DNA from: Pseudomonas sp. 5P_3.1_Bac2
GTDB lineage: Bacteria; Pseudomonadota; Gammaproteobacteria; Pseudomonadales; Pseudomonadaceae
Reading direction: 5' to 3'
DNA: 64,000 nt
Assembly (NCBI RefSeq): GCF_025465995.1
Contig: NZ_JANLNY010000004.1
Location: 310,001 to 374,000 of the forward strand
The number at the start of each line of letters is the position of its first letter. The first letter of the stretch is position 1. Below the pieces are notes generated by a model. It ran no database searches and was not told where the DNA came from. It saw nothing but the letters and a program-made list of their open reading frames with translations. A program made the position numbers and the translations under genes. Shown here one piece after another: positions 36,473 through 45,351 of the stretch.

Positions 36473-37300
36473 TTAAGGCACCAGTGGCAACTGGCGTTTG
36501 TGTTGACTGTTGTCGTAGGTGCGCACGATGATGGCATAGGCTTCGTCGCTTACCGCTTGGCCATGCAAGAAGGCATCAATCTGCTCATAGCTCACGCCAT
36601 GGGCCAGCTCATCCGGCTTGCCGGGGCTGAGTTCTTCCAGATCCGCTGTCGGTACTTTAAATACCAGCTCATCCGGGGCGCCGAGGTGCTTGGCAATGGC
36701 CCGCACTTGGTTTTTCACCAGACCCGACAGGGGGGCGAGATCGCAGGCGCCGTCACCGAATTTGGTGAAGAAGCCCATTACCGCTTCGGCGGCGTGGTCG
36801 GTGCCGATGACCAAGCCATTGTGGGCGTTGGCGATGGTGAACTGAGCCACCATGCGGATGCGCGCCTTGACGTTGCCCAGGACGAAATCGCGATGAGCTG
36901 GGTTAAGCGGCTCGAGATCAGCCATCTGCTGGCTCAAACCGCTAACGCTGGCGGCGATGTTGACGGTGCTCAGTTGGTCGGCGCGGATAAATTCCAGCGA
37001 GGCCTGGGCGTCGTGTTCATCGTGCTGGGTGCCATGGGGCAGGCGTACGGCGATAAAACGGTAAGCCTCGTCACCGCTTTCTTGGCGCAGTTCTTCCACG
37101 CTGAGCTGGGCCAGACGGCCAGCGGTGAGGGAGTCGACCCCGCCGCTGATGCCCAGCACTAAGACCTTCAAGCCGGAATTGCGCAGGCACTGTTTGATAA
37201 AGCTTTTGCGCCGCGTAATTTCGCTTACCAGTGCGGCTTGGTCGGCAAAAGGCGGCACCACCTCAAGGGCGGCGGCAATTTCGGCTTGGCGGTTGCTCAT
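36473..37300 (-). CDS. nadE: NH3-dependent NAD+ synthetase
   Basis: This 275-residue enzyme amidates deamido-NAD with ammonia and ATP. The PP-loop is GISGGVDS (Ser52-Ser57). [20 protein letters not shown] (~170-190) is the adenylation and ammonia-site region. There is no glutaminase domain, so ammonia is the donor. The start at 37300 has GAGGA 7 bases upstream; a 42-residue upstream extension is not protein-like. Confidence 0.95.
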   Translation of the reverse strand: MSNRQAEIAAALEVVPPFADQAALVSEITRRKSFIKQCLRNSGLKVLVLGISGGVDSLTAGRLAQLSVEELRQESGDEAYRFIAVRLPHGTQHDEHDAQASLEFIRADQLSTVNIAASVSGLSQQMADLEPLNPAHRDFVLGNVKARIRMVAQFTIANAHNGLVIGTDHAAEAVMGFFTKFGDGACDLAPLSGLVKNQVRAIAKHLGAPDELVFKVPTADLEELSPGKPDELAHGVSYEQIDAFLHGQAVSDEAYAIIVRTYDNSQHKRQLPLVP

Positions 37301-37410
37301 AGCAAGGTCCTCAACGTAAACAAGACGAAGCGCGCAGCGTGCGCGGAATGGGCAAAGCTTACGTCTAACTGGCGGCAAAGGGCAGGGCGCCGGGTGAATT
37401 ACTGCCAAGG

Positions 37411-37442
37411 AAAAAACTAAGGGCACCCGCAGGTGCCCTTAG
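37411..37442 (-). terminator. Terminator of the acylase gene
   Basis: A perfect 11-bp stem CTAAGGGCACC / GGTGCCCTTAG is followed on the minus strand by six T. It lies just after the acylase stop codon. Confidence 0.88.
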
Positions 37443-37469
37443 TCTTGGATGCCGCGCTCAAGTAGTGGC

Positions 37470-40007
37470 TTATTTGTCCGGCGTCAGCAGCAAACGCTTG
37501 CTGCCATAAGCCTTGTCGAGGTTTTGCGACTGGAACGGGAAGCTCATGTAGCGGCCCTTGAGCCAGGCGTCGATGCCATCGGCATAGTGGTCGCTAAACG
37601 GGTTACCCGACTGGCCGGAACTGTTCACCCCCATCAGCGGTTCTTCGCGGCCGAAGTCGACAACGATACGCATGGCGGGGATCAGCCACGTATCGAAGTT
37701 TTCCCCCCAGTGATAGGCCGAGACGTTGAGGGTGCTGTGATCGCCACCGGCGGCATAAGGGCCGCGATCCAGGGTGCTTTTGATCGCGTTGATGCCGCTG
37801 CGCTGGCTGGCACTGAGATATGGCGCCATCTGGCTGCTGCCGCTGCGCCATTCATAGGTGTGCAGCTTGCCCCACTGCCAAGCGCTGCGATCAGTGCCTA
37901 AGCGGCTTTCCAGCAGGCTGACGGCGCCGGCCAGGCTGCGCGCGAGAATCGCTGGTTTATCTTCCTTCTGCGCAGTGCGCCGATCATCCCAGAACGGGCT
38001 GTCTTCGCGCCCCAGCAGGTGGTCAGCTTGGGCCGAATAGGAGCTGTCAGCAGCATCCACCAGCGCTTGCCAGGCCGGGCTGGTATCCGGGCCTAGTTCG
38101 TCGAGGAAGATGTCGCGGGCGCTCTGCTGCAAGAACGCGCTGTACAGCGCGGCATCGGCGGAGCTGGCGCTCAGGCGGCCGTCGAATTTCATCAGGCGTT
38201 TATACGCTTCTTCGGCCTTCGCGCGTTGCTCCGCAGGCAGGGCCTTGATCGCCGCCTGCAGGCTTTCAGCCATGCCCGGCGCGCTGAACATGCCTTGCAG
38301 CTTGGCGACGAAGGTGGAGGTTTGGTCGTACTGCATGTTGACCATGTCGCGGCTGTCTTTCTTGCCGTTGGCGGCCAGTTGCGCAATACGCTCGGCGCGG
38401 TCCGGGTAATACCAAGAGTTGGACAGCTGCATGCCATAGCCTTGCGGCACGCTGCGTTGGTTCGCCGTGCCCAGCCAGCCCTGCGGCGGGTCTTGATCGT
38501 AGGGGTGGAGCATGGGGTCGGCAAAGCCTTCCCATTCATATTCGCTGTTCCAGCCCGGCGACGGCAGCAAACCTAAGCCGGCGCGGCGGTTAGGGAAGCG
38601 TCCGGTGACTTGCCAGCCAATGTGCTGCGCGTCGGCAAACAGCAGATTGAGCGGCATGGCGCGGATTTCCCGGCTGATCTCAAAGGCCTGCTCCACCGAC
38701 TGCGCGCGGGACAGATCAAAGAACGCGTCGAGGCTTTGATCGGCCTCGTTCTGCGTGCTCTTAAGGGCTAAGCCGTAGCCGCTGGACAGTTGCAGCGGTT
38801 GCAGCGGGCTCTTGCGCTGGCCCAGCACGGAATTAAGCAGCGGACCGTGACGAGTGGCCAAAACTGTCTCGCGGATGGGCCGCTCGCCTTTGATAAAGAA
38901 GGTTTCCTGGCGCTCTTGCACGGGCAGCCATTTGCCGTCGGCCAGGTAGTGCAGACGGCCGTTTTGCTTTTTCAGTTGCTCCAGGAACAGGTCTTGGTTG
39001 TCGCCCATGACCATGGTCATGCCCCAGCCGATCTTGCCGTTAAAGCCGGCAACAATCGCGGGTACACCGGCAATCGAGACACCCGCGGCTTGGTATTTGG
39101 GGGAGCGGATCTGCACGAAATTCCACACCGAGGGCAGCGACAGCGGCAGGTGGGTGTCGTTGGCCAGCAGGCTTTTGCCGCTGCGCGTGCGCTGTGGGGT
39201 GAAGGCCCAGTTATTGGAGGCAGCGACCCCCTGCATATGCTGCTGAGCAAACTGGCTCAGGGCTTGGCTGATGTCAGTCAAGCCAGCCAGCTGGCCCTTG
39301 AGGTTGAGGCCTTTGAGTTTTTCCGCCTCGGCAAAGGGCAGCGGCTCATCGGGGTAGGTCGGCAGCAGCCAGGCCAGCTTGTCGCTGCCCACTTGCTGAG
39401 ACAGGATCAGCGCGTCGATCTCCTCTTGCAGGTTGACCGACAGACCGAAGTTGAGCAGGCAGAACACCAGCACCGAGTCTTCTGCCTTCCAATAAGCCGG
39501 GCGATAACCTGACTCGGCTAAGTCCATCGGCAGCTTGTCGCGATAGCGGAACAGGTAGGCGTTAACCCCGCGCGCGTACACCTCGAAGAATTTCTTCAGG
39601 CGCGGCGAGGCGTTCTTGTACAGCACCTCGGCGTTTTGCTTGAGGTTGACCGCGCGCATAAAACGGTCAATTTCCAGTGCCCCAGGCCCAGCCATTTCGG
39701 CCAGTCGACCCTCTGCCAGCAAGCGCATGCTGACCATCTGGCTGAGGCGGTCGGTGGCATGCACATAGCCCAAGGCAAATAGCGCATCGTGGAAGGTGGT
39801 GGTTTCAATCAGCGGCATGCCCAGCGGGTTGCGCCGAACCACCACACTTTGTGCCAAGCCTTTGACCTTGATAATGCCTTGATCGGGCGCGACGCTGTCG
39901 CCATAGCGACTTTCTAAAAACGATTGGCAGCCACTTAAGGCCACCATGCTGGTCATGATGGCGGTAAGGCTAAAGGCAGCAATCGGGCGAAAAGCGCGCG
40001 CTCGCAT
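37470..40007 (-). CDS. quiP: Penicillin-acylase-family Ntn hydrolase, QuiP-like acyl-homoserine-lactone acylase
   Basis: This 845-residue precursor is of the penicillin G acylase family. Autoprocessing should occur before Ser264 in [10 protein letters not shown], giving an alpha chain of roughly 235 residues and a beta chain of about 580. [13 protein letters not shown] and [20 protein letters not shown] (given in part) are conserved beta-chain segments. Overall it resembles P. aeruginosa QuiP, which hydrolyses long-chain N-acyl homoserine lactones. The export signal contains LSGC (Cys27, then Gln), a possible lipobox, so it may be membrane-anchored. The start at 40007 has AAGGAG 8 bases upstream. 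Substrate assignment is by similarity only. Confidence 0.82.
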   Translation of the reverse strand: MRARAFRPIAAFSLTAIMTSMVALSGCQSFLESRYGDSVAPDQGIIKVKGLAQSVVVRRNPLGMPLIETTTFHDALFALGYVHATDRLSQMVSMRLLAEGRLAEMAGPGALEIDRFMRAVNLKQNAEVLYKNASPRLKKFFEVYARGVNAYLFRYRDKLPMDLAESGYRPAYWKAEDSVLVFCLLNFGLSVNLQEEIDALILSQQVGSDKLAWLLPTYPDEPLPFAEAEKLKGLNLKGQLAGLTDISQALSQFAQQHMQGVAASNNWAFTPQRTRSGKSLLANDTHLPLSLPSVWNFVQIRSPKYQAAGVSIAGVPAIVAGFNGKIGWGMTMVMGDNQDLFLEQLKKQNGRLHYLADGKWLPVQERQETFFIKGERPIRETVLATRHGPLLNSVLGQRKSPLQPLQLSSGYGLALKSTQNEADQSLDAFFDLSRAQSVEQAFEISREIRAMPLNLLFADAQHIGWQVTGRFPNRRAGLGLLPSPGWNSEYEWEGFADPMLHPYDQDPPQGWLGTANQRSVPQGYGMQLSNSWYYPDRAERIAQLAANGKKDSRDMVNMQYDQTSTFVAKLQGMFSAPGMAESLQAAIKALPAEQRAKAEEAYKRLMKFDGRLSASSADAALYSAFLQQSARDIFLDELGPDTSPAWQALVDAADSSYSAQADHLLGREDSPFWDDRRTAQKEDKPAILARSLAGAVSLLESRLGTDRSAWQWGKLHTYEWRSGSSQMAPYLSASQRSGINAIKSTLDRGPYAAGGDHSTLNVSAYHWGENFDTWLIPAMRIVVDFGREEPLMGVNSSGQSGNPFSDHYADGIDAWLKGRYMSFPFQSQNLDKAYGSKRLLLTPDK

Positions 40008-40041
40008 GCGGCAGGCTCCTTGGATTTTTAAAGTTAAGGGC

Positions 40042-40058
40042 ACGCCTGCAGCAGGCGT
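40042..40058 (-). terminator. Possible hairpin after DUF2489 gene
   Basis: A perfect 8-bp inverted repeat ACGCCTGC / GCAGGCGT lies between the DUF2489 stop and the quiP start. There is no immediate T-run. Confidence 0.35.
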
Positions 40059-40093
40059 CACAAGCATTGATGGTGCAATACGTTAGCCAGACG

Positions 40094-40582
40094 TTAGTTG
40101 ACTGACAAGCGGTGTGCGGGTGATGGGGTGCTTGTAGCGGCTAGGCCGCTGTCCAGCAACCAGCGGGCGGCGCTCAGGGCTTGCTGATGGTATTGGCTGT
40201 GTAGCTGTTCAAACAGCACAAGGTATGTATCCCGCTGCGCCCGCTTGAGGGCACGCCAGTGCTCATGGCGAGGCACCTCAGCAGAGGCCGCATGCAACTG
40301 GTGAAACACTTGGCAGTGGGAGTTTTGGCTCAGGTTCGGGTCGAGATTATCCAGCAGCACCTTGATTCGTATCGCCCCTTCAAGCAGATCTAGCTGACCA
40401 TCGAGAAGGCTGCCGGCGAGTAAGCGGATGTCGCTGCTCAGGCGCTCTTGTTGCTGCTTGACGGCAGTGCGCTGGGTCCGTTGCCGGGCCCATACTTGGC
40501 CCCACAGGTAGCTGGCATAAATGGCCAAAGCGGCGACTAACAAGCCGCCGACAATGGCGATGAGCAGCAGCGAGGCGCTCAT
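40094..40582 (-). CDS. DUF2489-type membrane-anchored protein
   Basis: This 162-residue protein has one N-terminal membrane helix (~4-25, LLLIAIVGGLLVAALAIYAS), then a basic, Gln-rich helical region. The tail contains paired His and Arg residues (SQNSHCQVFHQLHAASAEV; PRHEHWRALKRAQRDTY). This matches DUF2489, of unknown function. The start at 40582 follows the SEC-C gene by 7 bases; the longer frame would run inside that gene. Confidence 0.7.
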   Translation of the reverse strand: MSASLLLIAIVGGLLVAALAIYASYLWGQVWARQRTQRTAVKQQQERLSSDIRLLAGSLLDGQLDLLEGAIRIKVLLDNLDPNLSQNSHCQVFHQLHAASAEVPRHEHWRALKRAQRDTYLVLFEQLHSQYHQQALSAARWLLDSGLAATSTPSPAHRLSVN

Positions 40583-40589
40583 CCGAGGC

Positions 40590-40790
40590 TTAGGCGCCGT
40601 GGCACTTCTTGAATTTTTTCTGGCTGCCGCACGGACATGGATCGTTACGGCCGACATCTTTCAGTGCGTTACGCACGGGTTCTTGATGGCCGTGGTTGCA
40701 ATGCGGACCGTGCACATGGCCGTGATCGTGGTGATCATGGTCGTGGTCGTGATTGCAGTCTGGGCCGTGGACGTGGTCTTGCTGGGTCAT
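40590..40790 (-). CDS. His-rich SEC-C motif small protein
   Basis: This 66-residue protein has an N-terminal half with tandem His/Asp clusters ([18 protein letters not shown] and two CNH motifs). The C-terminal half is a SEC-C zinc motif [17 protein letters not shown]. It matches a family of tiny SWIM/SEC-C metal-binding proteins. It could be a metal-binding or metal-delivery peptide, but no function is established. It lies 7 bases after the LEA-like gene and 7 before DUF2489 on the same strand. A second SEC-C protein is encoded at 41993. Confidence 0.82.
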   Translation of the reverse strand: MTQQDHVHGPDCNHDHDHDHHDHGHVHGPHCNHGHQEPVRNALKDVGRNDPCPCGSQKKFKKCHGA

Positions 40791-40797
40791 GGGATTA

Positions 40798-41295
40798 CTA
40801 CTCCGCGATAAAATCGCCGGGAATTATCTCTCCACTGCGCGACATGTGCACGCTTTGCCCGAAGAACCAGCCCGTTTTTACTGAGCCAGTCAGCTCATAC
40901 GGGATAGGCACATTGGGTTTTTCCAGGGCTTTGATGACTTGGCGCAGATGGCGCCAGAGATTGGTATTGACCGGGATCTCAAAGTTGCGGTGGCCGTGCG
41001 CCGGAACATCCACCGAAACACTGGCTTGACCCTCAGCCAGTTTTATTTGGTTGAGGTAGAGCACGTATTCCATACCGCGAACTGGTAAAGAAAAGCTGTT
41101 CGGGTTATCGATGCGAAAACGCAGAGTGAAGTTCTGCTCAAGTAATTTCGCCTTCACCACTTCAACTTTTAACAGACGAACTTCAGGAGTCTTGAAGTCG
41201 CCTGAGGACCAAGAAGAACAACCAGCAAGGGCAGAAAAAAAGCCTACAACTAAACATAGGCCAAGTATTTTTATGGATTGTGCCTGGTAAAACAT
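40798..41295 (-). CDS. LEA14-like (WHy domain) lipoprotein
   Basis: This 165-residue protein has lipobox LAGC (Cys26). The mature part is a water-stress/hypersensitive-response (WHy) LEA type 2 domain with the signature [20 protein letters not shown] (~72-92), then [13 protein letters not shown]. Such envelope lipoproteins are widespread in pseudomonads, with unknown function. The start at 41295 has GGAG 6 bases upstream. It is first in a run of small minus-strand genes. Confidence 0.85.
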   Translation of the reverse strand: MFYQAQSIKILGLCLVVGFFSALAGCSSWSSGDFKTPEVRLLKVEVVKAKLLEQNFTLRFRIDNPNSFSLPVRGMEYVLYLNQIKLAEGQASVSVDVPAHGHRNFEIPVNTNLWRHLRQVIKALEKPNVPIPYELTGSVKTGWFFGQSVHMSRSGEIIPGDFIAE

Positions 41296-41404
41296 TGCTG
41301 ACTCCGTATGAACCCTCAGTGTAACAAGCAAGTGCGGCGCTGCAAGCGCTTAAGTTGGTAAAAGCGTGAGAATACTGAGCAGCTAATTTTTAAGGAGTAT
41401 GACT

Positions 41405-41977
41405 GTGGCTCGTTATGAAATCGCCTTCAGCGCACAGTTGGTGCCTGGTGCGCAGTTGGATGGGGTAAAGGCCAATGTGGGCAAACTTTTCCAAGCCGAT
41501 GAACAACGTTTGGCCCTGTTGTTTTCCGGGCGGCGCATTGTGATTAAAAGCAATCTGGATGCAGCGGGGGCGGAGAAATACCGGGCCGCCATGGCGCGGG
41601 CAGGGGCCGTGGCTGAAGTGGTTAACCTCGATGAGGGGATTGAAGAAATTGTCTTAACCGCAGCACCGCCTGCCAGTAGTGCTTTTGTCGCGGCGCCGGT
41701 TGCCGCGCAAGTACAGAGCAGCACTCCGACCGCACTCGGGCGCTTAAAAGTGGCGCCGCGGGATGAATATATGGCGGCCTTTGTCGATGTCGACGCGCCG
41801 GACTTTGGCATCGCTGAAGTCGGAGCGCCGCTGCAGGACGCCAAGCCACAACCACCAGCACCGGTGGTTGATCTCAGTCAGTTCAGCCTGGCTCCGGCAG
41901 GCAGTGATATGGGCGAGATCAAGCGTCCTGCGGCGGGGCCGCTGCCGGATATCTCCCATCTCAAAGTCGAGCGGTAA
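41405..41977 (+). CDS. Unrecognised protein with small N-terminal domain and Pro/Ala linker
   Basis: This 190-residue soluble protein has residues 1-75 as a compact alpha/beta unit (ARYEIAFSAQLVPGAQLDG; LLFSGRRIVIKSNLDAAGAE; KYRAAMARAGAVAEVVNLDE). A low-complexity Ala/Pro/Val linker and a short conserved-looking tail (PVVDLSQFSLAPAGSDMGEI; PDISHLKVER) follow. There is no signal peptide. GTG 41405 was preferred because AAGGAG at 41392-41397 is 7 bases away; an ATG at 41399 is only 1 base from it. I do not recognise the family. The N-terminal unit looks like an averaging or ligand domain that reads two parameters, but that is speculation. Confidence 0.7.
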   Translation: MARYEIAFSAQLVPGAQLDGVKANVGKLFQADEQRLALLFSGRRIVIKSNLDAAGAEKYRAAMARAGAVAEVVNLDEGIEEIVLTAAPPASSAFVAAPVAAQVQSSTPTALGRLKVAPRDEYMAAFVDVDAPDFGIAEVGAPLQDAKPQPPAPVVDLSQFSLAPAGSDMGEIKRPAAGPLPDISHLKVER

Positions 41978-41992
41978 CGATTTAGGCAGGGC

Positions 41993-42460
41993 TTAGAGGT
42001 AGCTGGCACAGCACTTTTTAAATTTCTGCCCGCTCAGGCATGGACACGGATCATTACGCCCGGCGCCTAATTTGACGGTGGGATCGATAAAGTACCAACG
42101 CTCGGCGGGGCGCACGAAAGCTGAGCGTTCGCGATGACTTTGTTCACCTTGAGCGTCACGCCAGTGGGCCGTGAAGGTGACATAGGCGTGCGGCGGTGCA
42201 CCTTCAATCAGCTCACTGCTTTGCACCTCTAAACCCAACCAGGTGCTGCTGCGGCTCCAACTTTCGATGCTGGCGCGATCCAGGCCGCTTTGCTGCGCCG
42301 GCAGGGTGGTGCTGACTAAATAATCGATTAAGCCCAAGGCGTAAGCGCTGTAGCGCGAACGCATCAAGGTCTCGGCGCTAGGGGCCGGGAGGCCTGCGTG
42401 ATATTGACCGCAGCATTGGCTTAACGGCTGTGGCTGGCCGCAGGGGCAGGTGTGACTCAT
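41993..42460 (-). CDS. YchJ-family SEC-C zinc protein
   Basis: This 155-residue protein has an SEC-C motif at each end, [13 protein letters not shown] near residue 5 and [16 protein letters not shown] near 138. Between them lies a YchJ (NTF2-like) domain with [16 protein letters not shown] and [13 protein letters not shown]. Proteins of this UPF0225 type bind zinc; their function is unknown. It follows the DUF6231-like gene by 4 bases on the same strand. Two SEC-C genes within 1.5 kb may reflect a shared metal theme. Confidence 0.9.
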   Translation of the reverse strand: MSHTCPCGQPQPLSQCCGQYHAGLPAPSAETLMRSRYSAYALGLIDYLVSTTLPAQQSGLDRASIESWSRSSTWLGLEVQSSELIEGAPPHAYVTFTAHWRDAQGEQSHRERSAFVRPAERWYFIDPTVKLGAGRNDPCPCLSGQKFKKCCASYL

Positions 42461-42464
42461 GGCA

Positions 42465-42962
42465 TTACCACCAGTATTTGCCGAAGTTTTCCGGGTTGGC
42501 CCAGAACTTGGCATTTAACCAGTCGGGTACCTGTTTGTAGTCGAGCAGGTCGTAAGTAAACAGCGTGAGGCTTTGCTCATCGCGTTGAAACTGCTCGCTG
42601 GCCTGTAGCGCCAAGGCGTAAAGATCGGTGGCTTGCCACGGGCTGGCGGCTAGATCGACCAATACCGCCATGCGGCTGGCATTTAAGTTACGAATGCCGC
42701 CTAAAAGTTGCAGGGCGGTAGCTTTCGGCAGGTGCTCTAAACAGTCAATCAACAGGGCTAAGTCATAGCGTTGAGCGGCTAATTCTGTGGGCAACGTCCC
42801 AGCTTCGCAGTGGGCAATATGACACTTTGGGTGGGCCTGAATAAATGCGTCAATTGCGGGTATATCGCGATGGCCAACAATCAATAGGCGTTCTGGCGCG
42901 TAACGGGCCAAAAGGGCGGCAATCGCTTGTTGGGGGGTTCTGGTTGACTGAGTGGCTGGCAT
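42465..42962 (-). CDS. DUF6231-like protein, degenerate methyltransferase fold
   Basis: This 165-residue protein has alternating strands and helices ([49 protein letters not shown]) that follow a class I SAM-methyltransferase order, but the glycine loop is reduced to VGHRD. The C-terminal [16 protein letters not shown] is striking and looks conserved. I place it tentatively in DUF6231. It is probably cotranscribed with the YchJ-like gene. Enzyme activity is uncertain. Confidence 0.65.
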   Translation of the reverse strand: MPATQSTRTPQQAIAALLARYAPERLLIVGHRDIPAIDAFIQAHPKCHIAHCEAGTLPTELAAQRYDLALLIDCLEHLPKATALQLLGGIRNLNASRMAVLVDLAASPWQATDLYALALQASEQFQRDEQSLTLFTYDLLDYKQVPDWLNAKFWANPENFGKYWW

Positions 42963-43126
42963 GCATGGTCCTCGCTCGGGGGTGAAAGACTAACGTGCCG
43001 TTGATCAGAGGCCTAGTGCGAAGTAGTTGACTAATGTTGGCGCATCATCTCTGGCGTATTTTAAGACTGACGTCTTTACTTCTTGAGTATCGGTTACGGG
43101 CCGATCCACGAAACGGAGAGATATAT

Positions 43127-43753
43127 ATGAGCATGGCTAGGAAAGCATTACCTCTGATTGTCGCTAGTAGTTTGTTGACCGGTTGCGCTGGGGTGCAAAA
43201 AACCGATTGGCCCACCTGTGCGGCTGTGGGTGGTGTAACCGGTGCAGCCTTGGGTTCGATTGAAAGTTCGGGCTGGGCCGGTGGCGGCGCCGCATTGGGC
43301 GCAGGCTTAGCCGCTGCTTACTGCTGGGTGCATGGCGCCAGCGATGAGCAAGTAGTAGTGGTTGAAGAGACGGTCGAAGAAGTTGCGGTGGCTGAACCAG
43401 TCGAAGCGGTGCGTGTTGAGTTGGATGTGAAGTTCGACTTCGACAAGGCCGTAGTGAAAGAAGAAAGCTACAGCGAGGTGAAAAACCTGGCTGACTTCCT
43501 GACTCAATACCCACAAACCACCACGGTAGTGGAAGGTCACACCGACTCGGTGGGCCCAGACGCCTATAACCAGAAACTCTCCGAGCGCCGTGCTAACGCC
43601 GTGCGCGATGTGCTGGTTAAACAGTACGGGGTCAGTGACGGTCGTGTTAGCGCCGTGGGCTATGGTGAGTCGCGCCCTGTGGCCGATAACGCCACGGCTG
43701 AAGGCCGCGCGATTAACCGTCGGGTAGAGGCTGAAGTAGAAGCTCGTCCTTAA
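43127..43753 (+). CDS. OmpA-family lipoprotein
   Basis: This 208-residue protein has lipobox LTGC (Cys20), a glycine-zipper stretch (GGVTGAALGSIESSGWAGGG, ~40-60), a Val/Glu-rich linker (~78-100) and an OmpA-like peptidoglycan-binding domain with VEGHTDSVGPDAYNQKLSER (~140-160) and NRRVEAE. It probably tethers the outer membrane to peptidoglycan. The start at 43127 has GGAGAG 6 bases upstream, which excludes a longer frame from 43034. Confidence 0.88.
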   Translation: MSMARKALPLIVASSLLTGCAGVQKTDWPTCAAVGGVTGAALGSIESSGWAGGGAALGAGLAAAYCWVHGASDEQVVVVEETVEEVAVAEPVEAVRVELDVKFDFDKAVVKEESYSEVKNLADFLTQYPQTTTVVEGHTDSVGPDAYNQKLSERRANAVRDVLVKQYGVSDGRVSAVGYGESRPVADNATAEGRAINRRVEAEVEARP

Positions 43754-44157
43754 GCGCCACGGTTGGCGTGTTACCTCTCAACTGGGCTGCTCTGGCTCAG
43801 GTTAAGTAACCGGTGAGCTGTATCCTCCTGTAATACCGCCGATCTGCGGGTATTACAGGAGATGCCGGATTGCTGCAGTGCAGGTCTTAGTTCTTATTTG
43901 GCCAAACGTCCCGCTGCCTTAGTGCCGCAGCAATGGCGCTCGTGCATAGCGCTCAGCTTGGTGCATTGAACGCAATCGAGGGTGGCCGGTGCTTGTGTTA
44001 CTCGGCAATGTGGGGGAAAGTTCCCGGGTTAATTAACCTTCAGCTAGCCGCCGATGGATGGGCATTAGGCTTGTGGCCAAGTGTCAATCAATGCGCTCTG
44101 CACCTTGCAGTTGGCTAGGCCGATGGTTTCACGCAGCCGTTAAAGTGGTGGATGGTG
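43754..44157. other. 404-base intergenic region
   Basis: This holds the hairpin below and no convincing gene. A 61-codon frame at 43933-44118 has no ribosome-binding site and atypical composition. A small RNA cannot be excluded. Confidence 0.45.
43825..43861 (+). terminator. Long hairpin after the OmpA lipoprotein gene (no T-run)
   Basis: CTCCTGTAATACCGC pairs with GCGG-GTATTACAGGAG (15 bp with one bulged G) around a 6-base loop, 71 bases after the stop. The lack of a T-tract makes termination uncertain; mRNA 3'-end stabilisation or a regulatory element is equally possible. Confidence 0.5.
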
Positions 44158-44556
44158 ATGAAGTTTGCTCTTAGTTTGGCCAAGGTCTTAACCCTGCTGT
44201 TTTGGGCGCTGATCATCACTAACCTCGTGCAGCCTTTGCGCCAACCCTTTAATCATCTGTTGCTGGCCGCTGGTGCTGTAATCCTGCTGCTGCATCTGTT
44301 TGAGCTGTGGCTGTATCGCCAACGCTTGGCAGCTGCCACTAAGCCGGCCTGGGCACGCCTGCAGACCCTGCTGTTCGGCGTGTTTTATGTCTATCCACTA
44401 CCGGCGCTGCCTGCGCCGTTGTCAGCCGCTGCGTCGCTGCCTGAGGTCAATCCTGCGCCAAGCGCGGTTACCGAGGGCAACAGTGCTGCTTCTGGCTCAT
44501 CTGCAAGCGATCAACCCCCACAACAAGAGTTAAAACTGGAGAGCGGCAATGCGTAA
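44158..44556 (+). CDS. DUF1145-like membrane protein
   Basis: This 132-residue protein has two or three membrane helices: ~4-24 (ALSLAKVLTLLFWALIIT) and ~33-52 (HLLLAAGAVILLLHLFELWL), with a weaker third near 68-80 (FGVFYVYPLP). A Ser/Ala/Pro/Gln-rich soluble tail follows. The first 80 residues match DUF1145; the tail of about 50 residues seems an addition. Starts at 44152 and 44158 are both possible; 44158 has GGTGG 6 bases ahead. Its stop overlaps the collagen-like gene by 8 bases, so they are translated together. Confidence 0.72.
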   Translation: MKFALSLAKVLTLLFWALIITNLVQPLRQPFNHLLLAAGAVILLLHLFELWLYRQRLAAATKPAWARLQTLLFGVFYVYPLPALPAPLSAAASLPEVNPAPSAVTEGNSAASGSSASDQPPQQELKLESGNA

Positions 44557-45310
44557 AATTTTGGTGCTGATGGCGCTGATCAGCCCGGCAGCCATGGCCA
44601 AGGCCATCATTGAGGTCGAGCCCAACGCGTTTATGCGTTTGCCTGGCAATGCCACGGTGCTTCAGTTGGATGAGGTCAATGTGGCCGATAACGCCACGCT
44701 GATGCTGCCTGCGGCGTTACGTGAGCTGACCATCCTTGAGTTGCATTTGGGGCGCAGCGCGCGGCTGGTGATTGCCCCCAGTGAGCAGCCACTGAAACTG
44801 GATATTGCTCAGGCTGATATTGCCAGCGGCGCCGCCATCAGTGCCCGGGGAGGGCAGGGGACTTTCGATAAACCCGCGACTGCCGGGCGCCAGCTGAATC
44901 TGCGTTTGCAAGGCGGCAATGTGCAGGATCTGTTAGTCGACGCCCGTGGCGGCAACGGTGCGCCAGGCTATTCGGGCTTAGCCGGGGCTGATGGGGTGGC
45001 GGGTGGTTGCACCTGGGGCCAGGCCAGCCGCGGTCATAACGGCTTGGATGGCGGCAATGGCGCCCCCGGTGCTACGGGAGGTCAAGTTCGGCTGGAGTTG
45101 CCCCAGGGGTTTGCCTTGGAGCAAATCAAGGTGCGAGTAGACGGTGGCGCCGGCGGTAAGGCGGGCTTGGCCGGTGAGCCGGGCAAAGGCGGAGCGCGCA
45201 AGGGCTGCTTGGTGTATAGCGCTGCCGGCGCTGCCGATGGCCGCCCTGGGCTAAGCGGGCAGCCCGGCGAGCCTGGTCCGGCAGGCAGTGTTAACGTGGT
45301 GCAGTTCTAG
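44549..45310 (+). CDS. Exported collagen-like Gly-X-Y repeat protein
   Basis: This 253-residue protein has a signal peptide (~1-17, ending PAAMA). Residues ~20-125 form a beta-rich domain without Gly repeats. From ~130 onward come collagen-type triplet runs: GGNGAPGYSGLAGADGVAGG, GHNGLDGGNGAPGATGG, GGAGGKAGLAGEPGKGG and GRPGLSGQPGEPGPAGS, separated by a short beta segment. Two Cys residues (in GGCTWG and KGCLVY) could form a disulfide. GGAG lies 7 bases before the ATG. It is cotranslated with DUF1145. A surface or matrix role is inference. Confidence 0.78.
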   Translation: MRKILVLMALISPAAMAKAIIEVEPNAFMRLPGNATVLQLDEVNVADNATLMLPAALRELTILELHLGRSARLVIAPSEQPLKLDIAQADIASGAAISARGGQGTFDKPATAGRQLNLRLQGGNVQDLLVDARGGNGAPGYSGLAGADGVAGGCTWGQASRGHNGLDGGNGAPGATGGQVRLELPQGFALEQIKVRVDGGAGGKAGLAGEPGKGGARKGCLVYSAAGAADGRPGLSGQPGEPGPAGSVNVVQF

Positions 45311-45316
45311 GCAGTA

Positions 45317-45347
45317 CTTGGGCTTAACTCGGCGAGTTAAGCCCAAG
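45317..45347. terminator. Perfect inverted repeat between convergent genes
   Basis: A 15-bp perfect inverted repeat (CTTGGGCTTAACTCG and its complement) around one base lies 6 bases after the collagen-like gene and 4 before the end of the convergent CopD-like gene. There is no T-run, but it is well placed as a shared terminator. Confidence 0.6.
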
Positions 45348-45351
45348 GGCA

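Noticed and set aside
43933..44118. 61-codon ORF in the gap before DUF1145
   Set aside because: No ribosome-binding site; the sequence does not look conserved or domain-like.
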